64,000 nucleotides of DNA, from NCBI RefSeq assembly GCF_030209755.1, contig NZ_JARVRH010000012.1, positions 186,001-250,000 on the forward strand, written 5' to 3'. Below are positions 43,600-51,975 of this stretch, in pieces. Source of the DNA: Arthrobacter sp. efr-133-TYG-118. Its GTDB lineage: Bacteria > Actinomycetota > Actinomycetes > Actinomycetales > Micrococcaceae. Made by a program: the position numbers and the translations under genes. The notes beneath the pieces were generated by a model. That model was given only the letters and a program-made list of their open reading frames with translations. It made no database searches and had not been told where the DNA came from. How positions within the stretch are numbered: position 1 is the stretch's first letter; every line of letters begins with the position of its first letter.

Positions 43600-45078
43600 A
43601 TGTACCAATTCATCAACGGCCGCCTCCACCAGGGCACCTCCGGCCTGACGCACGACGTCCTCAACCCCTCCACCGGCGAGGTTGAGGCCACCGTGGACCT
43701 TGCCGGCGCCGACGACGTCGACCTCGCCGTGGCAGCAGCCCGCGCCGCTTTTGCCTCATGGTCCCGCACGGCACCGAGCGAACGCTCAGCAATACTGCAC
43801 CGTTTCGCGGCGATCCTGACGGAACGGGCCGAAGAATTCGCCCACACGGAGAGCAGCCAGACCGGCAAACCCCTCCGCCTGACCCGGAATTTCGATGTCC
43901 CTGGGACCATCGACAATATAGAGTTCTTCGCGGGCGCCGCGCGGCACCTTGAAGGCATGGCAACGGCCGAATATTCGCCCGAGCACACCTCCAGCATTCG
44001 ACGCGAACCCATCGGAGTGGTGGGCTCAATCGCCCCCTGGAACTATCCCCTCCAGATGGCTGCATGGAAAATTCTTCCCGCCATCGCCGCAGGCAACACG
44101 ATCATCCTTAAGCCGGCAGAGATCACGCCGCTCACTTCGGTGATGTTCGCCCAGGCGCTCAGCGACGCAGGGCTGCCCGACGGCGTCGTCAACGTCCTCG
44201 TCGGCACCGGACCCGAAGTAGGCGCGGCACTGATGCGTCACGAAGGCGTTGACATGGTCTCCTTTACGGGCTCCACCGCGATCGGCCGCACCGTACTGGA
44301 AGCCGCGGCCGTCAACGCCAAACGCGTTCATCTCGAACTAGGCGGCAAAGCACCCTTCGTGGTCTTCGAGGACGCAGACGTGGACGCCGCAGTGCACGGC
44401 GCGGTCGCCGGGAGCCTGATCAACTCTGGCCAGGACTGCACGGCAGCGACGCGGGCAATTGTGCACCGTTCGGTCTACCAGGAATTCGTAGACAAGCTCG
44501 CGAAGCGATTCCGGGACATCCGCCTAGGGGTGCAGGACGACGAAGGGGCGGATCTTGGTTCCTTGGTCTCCTTCAAGCACCGCGATCACGTGGCCGGAAT
44601 GGTTGAGCGCGCCCGCGGATACGCGAAGGTACTCGTCGGCGGCGAAATCCCCAGCCAAGGCGCCCTGGCACGAGGCGCCTTCTACCCGCCCACCCTCGTC
44701 ACCGACGCCGCTCCGGACAGTGAGATCGTCAAGGACGAAGTGTTCGGACCGGTTCTGGTGGTGTTGCCCTTCGACGATGACGACGAGGCCATCCGGCTTG
44801 CGAACGACACCGTCTACGGGCTGGCCGCCTCCGCGTGGACCAGCAATGTGCGCAAAGCCCTGCGCGCCACCCGCGAAATCAACGCGGGCTGCGTGTGGGT
44901 CAACGACCACATCCCGATCATCTCCGAAATGCCCCATGGCGGCTTCAAGCAGTCAGGCTTCGGCAAGGACATGTCTGCCTACTCCTTCGAGGAGTACACC
45001 CAGGTCAAACACGTCATGTTCGAACTAAGCGGGAACGTGGAAAAGGACTGGCACCGGTCCATTTTCCAGCTTCGCTGA
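43600..45078 (+). CDS. Aminoaldehyde dehydrogenase (gamma-aminobutyraldehyde dehydrogenase-like)
   Basis: This 492-aa NAD(P)-dependent aldehyde dehydrogenase has APWNYPLQMAAWKILPAIAAGNTIILKPAEITPL, the catalytic Glu in LELGGKAP and the nucleophile Cys in SGQDCTA. The C-terminal NDHIPIISEMPHGGFKQSGFGKDMSAYSFEEYTQVKHV is typical of gamma-aminobutyraldehyde/betaine-aldehyde dehydrogenases such as PatD. It would oxidise an aminoaldehyde to an amino acid, the natural step after the FAD amine oxidase of the divergent operon. GGGA lies upstream of the ATG at 43600. Confidence 0.9.
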   Translation: MYQFINGRLHQGTSGLTHDVLNPSTGEVEATVDLAGADDVDLAVAAARAAFASWSRTAPSERSAILHRFAAILTERAEEFAHTESSQTGKPLRLTRNFDVPGTIDNIEFFAGAARHLEGMATAEYSPEHTSSIRREPIGVVGSIAPWNYPLQMAAWKILPAIAAGNTIILKPAEITPLTSVMFAQALSDAGLPDGVVNVLVGTGPEVGAALMRHEGVDMVSFTGSTAIGRTVLEAAAVNAKRVHLELGGKAPFVVFEDADVDAAVHGAVAGSLINSGQDCTAATRAIVHRSVYQEFVDKLAKRFRDIRLGVQDDEGADLGSLVSFKHRDHVAGMVERARGYAKVLVGGEIPSQGALARGAFYPPTLVTDAAPDSEIVKDEVFGPVLVVLPFDDDDEAIRLANDTVYGLAASAWTSNVRKALRATREINAGCVWVNDHIPIISEMPHGGFKQSGFGKDMSAYSFEEYTQVKHVMFELSGNVEKDWHRSIFQLR

Positions 45079-45126
45079 AGAATGTAGCCGGTGCCGGTCC
45101 TCGGCCGGTGAGACCTCGGCCCGAGC

Positions 45127-46512
45127 CTAGAACCCGCCGCCGCCGCCAGTCTCGCCCGCCATATTGGCGAAGCGGGAGTAGTGCCCTTGGAAGGCAACCA
45201 CGATGTCCTTGGTGGGACCGTTACGGTGCTTGGCGATGAGGATGTCGGCCTCGCCGGCGCGCGGGGATTCTTTGTCGTAGACGTCTTCGCGGTGAAGCAG
45301 GATGACCATGTCGGCATCCTGCTCGATGGAACCGGATTCACGGAGGTCCGAGACCATGGGCCGCTTGTCCTGGCGCTGTTCGGATCCACGGTTGAGCTGC
45401 GAGAGCGCGATGACCGGAACCTGCAGCTCCTTGGCCAACAGCTTGAGTGCACGCGAGAATTCGGAGACTTCCTGCTGGCGGGATTCGACCTTCTTGCCGG
45501 AGCTCATGAGCTGGAGGTAGTCGAGGATCACCAGTTTGAGGTCGTGCTGCTGCTTCAGGCGACGGCACTTGGCCCTGATTTCCATGAGGGACATATTGGG
45601 GCTGTCATCGATGAACAACGGCGCATCGTTCATGCGGCCCATGGTGGTGGCGATCTTGGACCACTGCTCGTCCTTGATGGTGCCCTTGCGCAGGTCCTGA
45701 AGGCCAATGGTGGCTTCCGCGGACAGCAGGCGCATCGCGATTTCGTTGCGTCCCATTTCCAGGGAGAACATCACGGTGGCGAGGTTGTTCTTGATCGCGG
45801 CGGAACGGGCGAAGTCAAGCGCGAACGTAGACTTACCGACGGCGGGGCGCGCAGCGATGACGATCATCTGGCCCGGGTGCAGGCCATGGGTGAGCTCATC
45901 GAGTTCGTAGAACCCGGTGGGGACCCCCGTCATGCCCTCTCCGCGGTGGCCGGATGCCTCGATCTCGTCAACGGTGGATTCCATGACGTCCTTGAGCGCC
46001 ACGTAGTCCTCCGCGGTGCGGCGTTCGGCCACGGCATAGATCTCGGCCTGGGCCTGGTTGACGAGGTCTTCGACCTCGCCGTCCTGGCCGTAGCCCATCT
46101 GGACGATCTTGGTGCCTGCGTTGACGAGGCGGCGCAGGACGGCGCGTTCAGCCACGATTTCGGCGTAGTAGCCGGCATTGGCCGCCGTGGGCACGGTCTG
46201 GATCAGCTCGTGCAGGTAGGCAGGGCCGCCGATCCTGTTGATCTCGCCGCGCTTGGTCAGCTCATCGGACACCGTGACGGCATCGGCAGGTTCGCCGCGG
46301 CCGTAGAGGTCGATGATGGACTCGTAGATGGTCTCGTGGGCCGGGCGGTAGAAGTCATGGCCGCGGACGATTTCCACGACGTCGGCAATGGCATCCTTTG
46401 ACAGCATCATGCCGCCGAGAACTGATTGCTCAGCGGGAATGTCCTGGGGAGGTTTGCGGCTGGCGTCCGATGTCCGGCCGCCCTCGATCGAATCCAAGTG
46501 CGTAACTGACAA
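45127..46512 (-). CDS. dnaB: Replicative DNA helicase DnaB
   Basis: This 461-aa hexameric helicase has an N-terminal helical domain (about 20-130; PPQDIPAEQSVLGGMMLSKDAIADV) and a RecA-like domain with Walker A ARPAVGKSTFAL, LVILDYLQLM, LSQLNRGSEQRQDKRP and HRNGPTKDI. It unwinds DNA ahead of the replication fork. No intein interrupts it. I prefer the TTG at 46512, which follows GGAGG by 5 bases and gives MSVTHLDS; an ATG at 46524 is the alternative. Upstream is a DnaA-box-rich intergenic region. Confidence 0.93.
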   Translation of the reverse strand: MSVTHLDSIEGGRTSDASRKPPQDIPAEQSVLGGMMLSKDAIADVVEIVRGHDFYRPAHETIYESIIDLYGRGEPADAVTVSDELTKRGEINRIGGPAYLHELIQTVPTAANAGYYAEIVAERAVLRRLVNAGTKIVQMGYGQDGEVEDLVNQAQAEIYAVAERRTAEDYVALKDVMESTVDEIEASGHRGEGMTGVPTGFYELDELTHGLHPGQMIVIAARPAVGKSTFALDFARSAAIKNNLATVMFSLEMGRNEIAMRLLSAEATIGLQDLRKGTIKDEQWSKIATTMGRMNDAPLFIDDSPNMSLMEIRAKCRRLKQQHDLKLVILDYLQLMSSGKKVESRQQEVSEFSRALKLLAKELQVPVIALSQLNRGSEQRQDKRPMVSDLRESGSIEQDADMVILLHREDVYDKESPRAGEADILIAKHRNGPTKDIVVAFQGHYSRFANMAGETGGGGGF

Positions 46513-46658
46513 GCCGTCCTCCATTTTGTACCGCGCAGATAACTGTTCCCGGCGGTGCGGTAGGCCAATGCCCCGGTGTGGGTTGCTCCGACCGCGCCGT
46601 TTATGCCGGCTGGTCCAAACTGTTCCGTAGGGCACCGACAATTTTGGTTTCCCCGAGA

Positions 46659-47114
46659 TTTCCACAACTTATCCACAGACAGGTCCGCGGGCGTGCTGCT
46701 TTTCGACGGCACCAAGGTGCCGTCCACAAGAAACAGGGGTTTTCCAAGTACCTAAAGCAGGTACTCAGCCACGTTAGCCCTGCTTTTCCGAGGCACCAAG
46801 CCGGGCCTGTGGATAAAGTGTGGAATACACACCCCTACTTGTGCACAGTCTGTGCATGACCCTGTGGAAAGAGAAATTCTTTTGGCGGCAAATAGCCCCT
46901 GAGCTGGGAAAACGTTCTTCGTGCCATGTGGATCAAAAGTATTTTCTTCAAGGGATCATCCACAGGCCGATTCGCTCAATCCATGCCCCGCCCCTCCTCC
47001 AATGGCCCAAAGAGGGATAAATATGCCAAAAAAGTGATACTCCCCACAATATCTCCCGAAATTTGACAGCCGGCTCTCGGAAGCTATGCCGGAGCAGGAA
47101 TGTGCTGTGGATAA
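46659..47114. other. DnaA-box cluster in the 627-bp region upstream of dnaB
   Basis: The gene-free stretch 46513-47139 contains three exact TTATCCACA boxes: 46669-46677 on plus, 46808-46816 and 47106-47114 on minus. One- or two-mismatch boxes occur at 46659-46667, 46863-46871, 46927-46935 and 46956-46964. AT-rich blocks occur near 46870-46950 and 47015-47070. It resembles a DnaA-binding regulatory or origin-like region. No dnaA or dnaN gene is adjacent, so it is unlikely to be the main oriC. Confidence 0.65.
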
Positions 47115-47139
47115 CTGCGTTCTGACATAAGCTCTAGGT

Positions 47140-47619
47140 ATGGGTTTCACCGTGGGGGATGTACTGCTGGTCGCAATGCCCGTTGTCATCCTTGTGGCTG
47201 TGATTTGGGCCCTGACGGCGGCATTCAAGCCACGCAACTCAGGGCTGTCCGACGCCGAGCGCTATCAACGGGAGCTGGCCGCACGTTCGGCAGCCCACCA
47301 GGCCGCCCAAGTGCAGGCGGCGACGGCGGCGAGGGCCCGCATCGATGCATCCACAAGACCGAGCCAAAACGCGCAGCAACAGTCCCAGCAGGACAGCCAG
47401 TCGCGGGCCGCGCTGAAAGCGCAAGTCGGGGCCAGCCCGGGGGTTGGCCAGGCCGGCTACAACGGTCCGGTTCTGCCCAACGGGCAGTTGAATCCACAGT
47501 TCGCCCTGCAATTGCAAGGCATGGTCCGCAGTGGGCAGAAGATCCAGGCCATCAAGCTCCTGCGCCAGCAAACCCACTCGGACTTGTTGACCGCCAAGAA
47601 CTACATAGATCGGCTTTAG
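47140..47619 (+). CDS. Membrane-anchored protein with L7/L12-like C-terminus
   Basis: This 159-aa protein has one N-terminal membrane helix (VLLVAMPVVILVAVIWALTA, about 8-27) and an Ala/Gln-rich linker of about 80 residues. The C-terminus QKIQAIKLLRQQTHSDLLTAKNYID resembles the C-terminal helix-turn-helix of ribosomal protein L7/L12. Comparable anchored L7/L12-like proteins of unknown function occur in actinobacteria. A TAAGCT six bases before the ATG suggests leaderless transcription. It is followed 3 bp later by a related gene. Confidence 0.7.
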   Translation: MGFTVGDVLLVAMPVVILVAVIWALTAAFKPRNSGLSDAERYQRELAARSAAHQAAQVQAATAARARIDASTRPSQNAQQQSQQDSQSRAALKAQVGASPGVGQAGYNGPVLPNGQLNPQFALQLQGMVRSGQKIQAIKLLRQQTHSDLLTAKNYIDRL

Positions 47620-47622
47620 CGC

Positions 47623-48198
47623 ATGTCATCCCTACTCGTTCCGGTCTTTATCCTGGCGGCCGTCGTCGTCGGCGTGCTGCTGATCAGCCGCGTGCTCTCC
47701 CGCCGCTCCGCGGAACTTCGCGACAATGCTGCCACGGGCAAGGCGGCCGTGGACCCTGCGGAGCTCGCCCGCGAGGCCGCCGCAAAGCTCAGCGAGGATC
47801 AACACCGGCAGCTGTATTCCCTGATCGCCCAAGGTCAGGCCATGGCTGCCATCAAGCTGTACCTCAGCGCCACCGGAGAAGGCCTGCGTGCCTCGCGGGA
47901 CGCCGTCGGCGCCCTTGCGGCGCACCCGCAGCCCTTCCGCAAGCCCGAACCCGCCCCGCAGGACCTCATGCCCGACGACGACGAGCCGGAGCGCTTCCCG
48001 TACCGTTACCGGGCGATCGCCAGCAAGGGTGACGTCACGCGTGAGGTGAGCAGCAACATGCTCAATGACGAGATCTACGGACGGATCCGCACCCTGGCCA
48101 AGAGCGGCGATGTCGAGGCGGCAGCGTTGGCCCTGACCAAGCATTCCGACATCAGCATGAAGCAGGCCCTGGAGTTCATCGAGCTACTGGACGACTAG
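47623..48198 (+). CDS. Membrane-anchored protein with two L7/L12-like motifs
   Basis: This 191-aa protein has an N-terminal membrane helix (LLVPVFILAAVVVGVLLISRVL) and two helix-turn-helix motifs of L7/L12 C-terminal type. One is at about 65-105 (IAQGQAMAAIKLYLSATGEGL) and the other at about 155-190 (LAKSGDVEAAALALTKHSDISM). An acidic linker (MPDDDEPER) lies between. The gene starts 3 bp after the previous one, so the pair is one operon. No function is known; a ribosome- or membrane-proximal role would be speculation. Confidence 0.72.
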   Translation: MSSLLVPVFILAAVVVGVLLISRVLSRRSAELRDNAATGKAAVDPAELAREAAAKLSEDQHRQLYSLIAQGQAMAAIKLYLSATGEGLRASRDAVGALAAHPQPFRKPEPAPQDLMPDDDEPERFPYRYRAIASKGDVTREVSSNMLNDEIYGRIRTLAKSGDVEAAALALTKHSDISMKQALEFIELLDD

Positions 48199-48225
48199 TG
48201 CCAGGAACGGGCAGCCGAGGCTCCC

Positions 48226-48852
48226 CTAGCGTCCCGCGGTGATCCCTGCGAGGAGTTGTTCAAAAGGCAGGGATTCCATCGCGTCCGCCTTGCGGTGCGG
48301 CTGTTCGCCGCTCAGAAGCCGGGCAAGCTCGCCCGCCGCCCGGTCCACGCGGACCGATAGTGGCGACGCGCCGTCGTCGGTGTTTCCCCAATCCTGGGGC
48401 CCGGCGAAAACGGACGTCTGGGTTATCCGGGTGCGAAGGTAGGTGAAGAGCGGACGCATGGCGTAGTCGAGCACCATTTGGTGCCGGTCGGTGCCGCCCG
48501 TGGCGCCGAGAAGAACTGCCTTGCCGTCCAGGGACTTCGGGTCCAGAACGTCGATGAAGGACTTGAACAGCCCGCTGTAGGATGCACTGAAGACAGGCGT
48601 GACGGCGATGATGCCATCGGAGTCCTCGACGCCGGCGATCACCTCCGCAAGGCGCGGCGCTGCATAGCCGGTGACGAAATTGTTGGCGATATCCACTGCC
48701 AGGTCCCGGAGTTCGATAACATCCACCCGTACCTCGTACCCGGCATCGCCCAGCTGGCGCTTGGCCGCGGCAGCGAGCTGGTCTGCAAGAAGCCTGCTCG
48801 ACGACGGTACGCCAAGTCCGGCGGAAAGGACGGTTATGCGGCGGGTCTCCAT
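48226..48852 (-). CDS. NADPH-dependent FMN reductase family protein
   Basis: This 208-aa flavodoxin-like reductase of the MsuE/CE1759 type has the FMN phosphate loop TVLSAGLGVPSSSRLLADQL at the start, ITPVFSASYSGLFKSFIDVLD-like packing (here VTPVFSASYSG) and GATGGTDRH. It should reduce FMN with NAD(P)H, often for a two-component flavin monooxygenase. No partner monooxygenase is adjacent. It is a minus-strand gene of its own, converging on the L7/L12-like gene pair. Confidence 0.87.
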   Translation of the reverse strand: METRRITVLSAGLGVPSSSRLLADQLAAAAKRQLGDAGYEVRVDVIELRDLAVDIANNFVTGYAAPRLAEVIAGVEDSDGIIAVTPVFSASYSGLFKSFIDVLDPKSLDGKAVLLGATGGTDRHQMVLDYAMRPLFTYLRTRITQTSVFAGPQDWGNTDDGASPLSVRVDRAAGELARLLSGEQPHRKADAMESLPFEQLLAGITAGR

Positions 48853-48952
48853 GGCGATCTCCTGTTGCTGGGCGGTTCGATGGCTTCAAACCAGAGTACA
48901 TGCGTTTGCATCTATACTCCCAAACTGTGCCCCCGCCCCTTTTATTCCCCTG

Positions 48953-49792
48953 CTATAGCCGCACGGTTCCCTGGATGCACATCACCGAGCTCCCGCCCAC
49001 CCAGATGTCGCCGTCTTCCGCCTTGACGTGGATGCGTCCCGCCCGGCCCAGCACCGTACCCTGCGCGGCGACGTATTGCTCCGGAGCCCGGCCGCTGCCG
49101 ATCAGCCACTGGGCGGCTCCCGCGTTGAAGCTTCCGGTCACGGGGTCCTCCACCATGGCGTCTCGGGGAATGAACGTCCGGACCTCGAAATCGACGCCGG
49201 CACCCGGTTCATGGGGACCGATCACTCCAACCTTCAGATCCCCCAACGCCGCGAGGTCCGGAGCGAGGCCAAGGACCCGCTCGGCCGATTCGAGCAGCAC
49301 ACCGATCCATTGCGGGCCGTTGACCAGCCACGAGGCATCCAGGAGCGCGGTTTGGGGCAGTCGGAGTCCAGAAGTCAACTGTTTCACGGTTGCCCCGCCG
49401 ACGGGCCCGAAGCGCGTCAGTGGCGGCGCAGCGAAGGCGAGGCGGCCGCCGTCGAGCTTCACCTTGACCAAGCCGGCGCCACATTCCTGAACCAGCGTCC
49501 CTTCCTGCTTCGGGACACCGCCGGCCGCCAGCCACGCATGCGCCGAGCCGAGCGTCGGATGTCCCGCGAAAGGAAATTCCTCGCTGCCAGTGAAGATCCG
49601 CACGCGGTAATCGGCCGCAGGATCGCTGGGCGGCAGCAGGAAGGTGGTCTCAGACAAGTTGGTCCAGTTGGCAAAGTGCTGCATTTGCTCCGTGCCGAGC
49701 CCTTCTGCGTCGACGACCACGGCAAGCGGATTGCCGAGCTTCCTTAGCGCGAACTGGCAGCTAATGCCCCTCACGAGGCCGCGAGAGGGCAT
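48953..49792 (-). CDS. PhzF-family isomerase with replaced N-terminus
   Basis: This 279-aa PhzF/DapF-fold protein has LGNPLAVVVDAEGL, NLSETTFLLPP (with the family's catalytic Glu) and GHPTLGSAHAWL. The C-terminal half has DPVTGSFNAGAAQWL. The first strand that precedes GNPLAV in the family (usually xxVDVFT) is missing. Codons 1-15, including the ATG at 49792, are encoded by a 61-bp palindrome (49748-49808). No PhzF-like coding sequence lies beyond it. The protein is therefore 5'-truncated or re-started and may be inactive. No phenazine genes are nearby; most PhzF homologues act elsewhere. Confidence 0.72.
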   Translation of the reverse strand: MPSRGLVRGISCQFALRKLGNPLAVVVDAEGLGTEQMQHFANWTNLSETTFLLPPSDPAADYRVRIFTGSEEFPFAGHPTLGSAHAWLAAGGVPKQEGTLVQECGAGLVKVKLDGGRLAFAAPPLTRFGPVGGATVKQLTSGLRLPQTALLDASWLVNGPQWIGVLLESAERVLGLAPDLAALGDLKVGVIGPHEPGAGVDFEVRTFIPRDAMVEDPVTGSFNAGAAQWLIGSGRAPEQYVAAQGTVLGRAGRIHVKAEDGDIWVGGSSVMCIQGTVRL

Positions 49793-49808
49793 CTACTGCC
49801 AGTTCGCG
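49748..49808. repeat. Palindromic repeat forming the 5' end of the phzF-like gene
   Basis: The arms 49748-49772 and 49783-49808 share CGCGAACTGGCAG and ATGCCC with a 3-base mismatch between them, around a 10-base loop. It behaves like a REP-type element and also supplies the start codon of the phzF-like reading frame. Confidence 0.65.
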
Positions 49809-49830
49809 GGCCCCGAAACCGCGCAAAGCA

Positions 49831-49869
49831 AAGGACCCCCGCCTCCGGAAACCGGAGACGGGGGTCCTT
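49831..49869 (-). terminator. Terminator after rplI
   Basis: An 18-bp GC-rich stem (aaggacccccgcctccgg, 49831-49848, with 49852-49869) has one wobble and a 3-base loop, and a T-rich tract follows on the minus strand. It lies 75 bp past the rplI stop and closes the rpsF-ssb-rpsR-rplI operon. Confidence 0.85.
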
Positions 49870-49944
49870 CGAGCTGCGTCAGAAACTACCGCAGCGCGAT
49901 GCCCCCTCGAAGCTTCGCAAGCTCAGCTTCCAGGGAACCCTGCA

Positions 49945-50397
49945 TCACTTGCTTGCAACGACCTCGAGGTCGATGACAGCAGAAACGTCCTCGTGCAGGC
50001 GGACGTTGGCCTGGTACGAACCAAGGGACTTGATGTGGTTCGGCAGTTCAACGTTGCGCTTGTCGATGGAGCCGAGGCCTGCGGCCTCAACTGCAGCAGC
50101 GACATCAGCCGGCTTGACGGTGCCGAAGAGACGACCGGACTCGCCGGCCTTCACTACGAGCTTGACCTTCTTGGAAGAAAGCGCAGAAGCCTGGGCCTGT
50201 GCAGCTTCAACCGAAGCGTGGGCACGAGCAGCGCGGGCAGCCTTGATGGACTCAACCTGCTTCTCGCCACCCTTGGTCCAGGTCAGAGCGAAGCCGCGGG
50301 GCAGCAGGAAGTTACGTGCGTAACCGTCCTTGACCTCGACAACATCGCCAGCAGCACCGAGACCGGTTACTTCGTGGGTCAGAATGAGCTTTGCCAT
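49945..50397 (-). CDS. rplI: 50S ribosomal protein L9
   Basis: This 150-aa L9 has the canonical N-domain [37 protein letters not shown]. The long connecting helix runs about 42-75, and the C-domain has [20 protein letters not shown] and [21 protein letters not shown]. It binds 23S rRNA near the base of the L1 stalk. It is the last gene of the rpsF-ssb-rpsR-rplI operon, 17 bp after rpsR. Confidence 0.97.
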   Translation of the reverse strand: MAKLILTHEVTGLGAAGDVVEVKDGYARNFLLPRGFALTWTKGGEKQVESIKAARAARAHASVEAAQAQASALSSKKVKLVVKAGESGRLFGTVKPADVAAAVEAAGLGSIDKRNVELPNHIKSLGSYQANVRLHEDVSAVIDLEVVASK

Positions 50398-50414
50398 GTT
50401 AGTTAATCCCTTCC

Positions 50415-50654
50415 TTAGCCGCGGCCAGCGCCGGAGTAAGGCAGCAGAGCAACTTCGCGGGCGTTCTTGATTGCCTGGGCGATTTTGCGCTGTTCCTGCA
50501 CCGTGACGCCAGTGACGCGACGGGCGCGGATCTTTCCGCGGTCGGAGATGAACTTGCGCAGCAATGCTACGTCCTTGTAGTCGATGACGGTGATGTCAGC
50601 GGCCTTCAAGGGGTTGGACTTTGGTTTGGGCTTACGGAGTTCAGCCTTAGCCAT
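50415..50654 (-). CDS. rpsR: 30S ribosomal protein S18
   Basis: This 79-aa S18 has [53 protein letters not shown], which is nearly invariant in bacteria. It binds S6 in the small-subunit platform; rpsF is in the same operon. There are no CxxC zinc ligands, so this is the zinc-free form. GGAG lies before the ATG at 50654. Confidence 0.97.
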   Translation of the reverse strand: MAKAELRKPKPKSNPLKAADITVIDYKDVALLRKFISDRGKIRARRVTGVTVQEQRKIAQAIKNAREVALLPYSGAGRG

Positions 50655-50779
50655 CGTGGAGCTCCTTTTCTATGGAGCCCGTGGAATGGATCCACGGGAT
50701 GGTGGTGCTCGACGGCGGTCGCCACCCGGGTGCCTCGCGGCACGTCCGGCGGGTTCCGGCGTCGAACTTTTATGAGTAT

Positions 50780-51355
50780 TTAGAAGGGAGGTTCGGAATC
50801 CGGGCCGTTGCCCCATCCACCCGCATTGCTGACACCCGGGGTAGCCCAGGGGTCTTCCTGCGGTGCGGATTGGCCGCCGCCCCACGTTCCGCCGGAGTTG
50901 CCGCCCTGGCTTGCACTAGCGCCGCCACCTCCGAAGCCGCCGCTGTTGTTGCCGCCGCCGAAGCCGCCCTGACCACCCTGACCGCCGGAGCGCTGGGTGC
51001 GGTTGACCTTGGCGTTGGCGTAACGCAGGCTCGGGCCGATTTCATCGACTTCGAGCTCGATAACGGTGCGCTTCTCGCCTTCCTTGGTTTCGTAGGAACG
51101 GCTCTTCAGGCGGCCGGAAACGATCACGCGCATGCCCTTGGTGAGGGATTCGGCGACATTTTCAGCTGCTTCGCGCCATACCGATGCGCGGAGGAACAGG
51201 GTTTCCCCGTCCTTCCACTCATTGGACTGGCGGTCGAAGGTCCGGGGAGTAGACGCGATGGTGAAGTTCGCTACCGCCGAGCCTGACGGTGTGAACCGCA
51301 GTTCGGGGTCATTGGTGAGATTACCGATGACCGTAATAGTGGTTTCGCCTGCCAT
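50780..51355 (-). CDS. ssb: Single-stranded DNA-binding protein
   Basis: This 191-aa SSB has an OB fold at about 1-110 ([59 protein letters not shown]). A Gly-rich, Asn/Ser-rich linker follows, ending in the short acidic tip DSEPPF that recruits partner proteins. It coats single-stranded DNA at replication forks. Co-location with rpsF and rpsR is the standard bacterial arrangement. Confidence 0.96.
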   Translation of the reverse strand: MAGETTITVIGNLTNDPELRFTPSGSAVANFTIASTPRTFDRQSNEWKDGETLFLRASVWREAAENVAESLTKGMRVIVSGRLKSRSYETKEGEKRTVIELEVDEIGPSLRYANAKVNRTQRSGGQGGQGGFGGGNNSGGFGGGGASASQGGNSGGTWGGGQSAPQEDPWATPGVSNAGGWGNGPDSEPPF

Positions 51356-51410
51356 CTACTGCCTCCTTGTTCGTTCCTGCGGGGTAAAGAATGAAAGCCG
51401 GGAGCTGAAA

Positions 51411-51716
51411 TTACTCAGCAACGACCTTCTGCTCTTCGGGGCGGGTGATCTTGGTGCGCATGATGGTCTCGTTGAGACTCAGCTGGCGGTCAAGTTCCTT
51501 GGCGGTTTCCGGCTTGGCGGTGAAGTTCACCACAGCGTAGATACCTTCGGACTTCTTCTTGATGTCGTAAGCGAGGCGACGGCGGCCCCAGATGTCAACC
51601 TTTTCGATGGTTCCACCATCGGTGGTGATGACATTGAGGAACTTCTGAAGCGACGGCTCTACGGTACGCTCTTCGACCTCGGGGTCGATGATTACCATCA
51701 ATTCGTAAGGACGCAT
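51411..51716 (-). CDS. rpsF: 30S ribosomal protein S6
   Basis: This 101-aa S6 starts [21 protein letters not shown] and continues [26 protein letters not shown], as expected. The ATG at 51716 is preferred; an ATG four codons earlier (51728) gives a non-canonical MGSH extension. AGGAGG lies about 11 bases upstream. It is the first gene of the ribosomal/ssb operon, with two DnaA-like boxes (51909-51917 and 51926-51934) about 200 bp upstream. Confidence 0.95.
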   Translation of the reverse strand: MRPYELMVIIDPEVEERTVEPSLQKFLNVITTDGGTIEKVDIWGRRRLAYDIKKKSEGIYAVVNFTAKPETAKELDRQLSLNETIMRTKITRPEEQKVVAE

Positions 51717-51908
51717 ATGTGAACCCACCTCCTTTGGGCTAAGCGGTTACGGCATTTCCGTAACAGGAGGTTCATTTGCGATGAACAGTGCTGCTGGCCG
51801 CTTCCAGAAGCGGAAGCAGGGCGCAGCACAGACTTCAATATCTTAGTCCATTTCCCGCCTCCAAGCCTATTCGGCGTGTCGGCAAGGTGGAATGCGCGGC
51901 GTCGCGTA

Positions 51909-51934
51909 TGTGGATAACCCAAGTATGTGGATGA
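51909..51934 (-). promoter_or_regulatory. Two DnaA-like boxes upstream of rpsF
   Basis: TGTGGATAA (51909-51917), the exact complement of TTATCCACA, and TGTGGATGA (51926-51934) lie in the region between rpsF and the divergent ynfA-like gene. The spacing is 17 bp start to start. They may link expression of ssb to DnaA level. Confidence 0.5.
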
Positions 51935-51975
51935 CCCGCGTGGAACCGCCGCGCCAGGACAGGCAGACTGAACCC

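Noticed and set aside
46513-47139. Main chromosomal origin oriC
   Set aside because: No dnaA, dnaN, rpmH or recF flank it; a DnaA-bound regulatory region or a secondary site fits better.
48953-49792. Phenazine biosynthesis gene
   Set aside because: No other phz genes are nearby and most PhzF-family proteins have unrelated roles; the N-terminus is also replaced.
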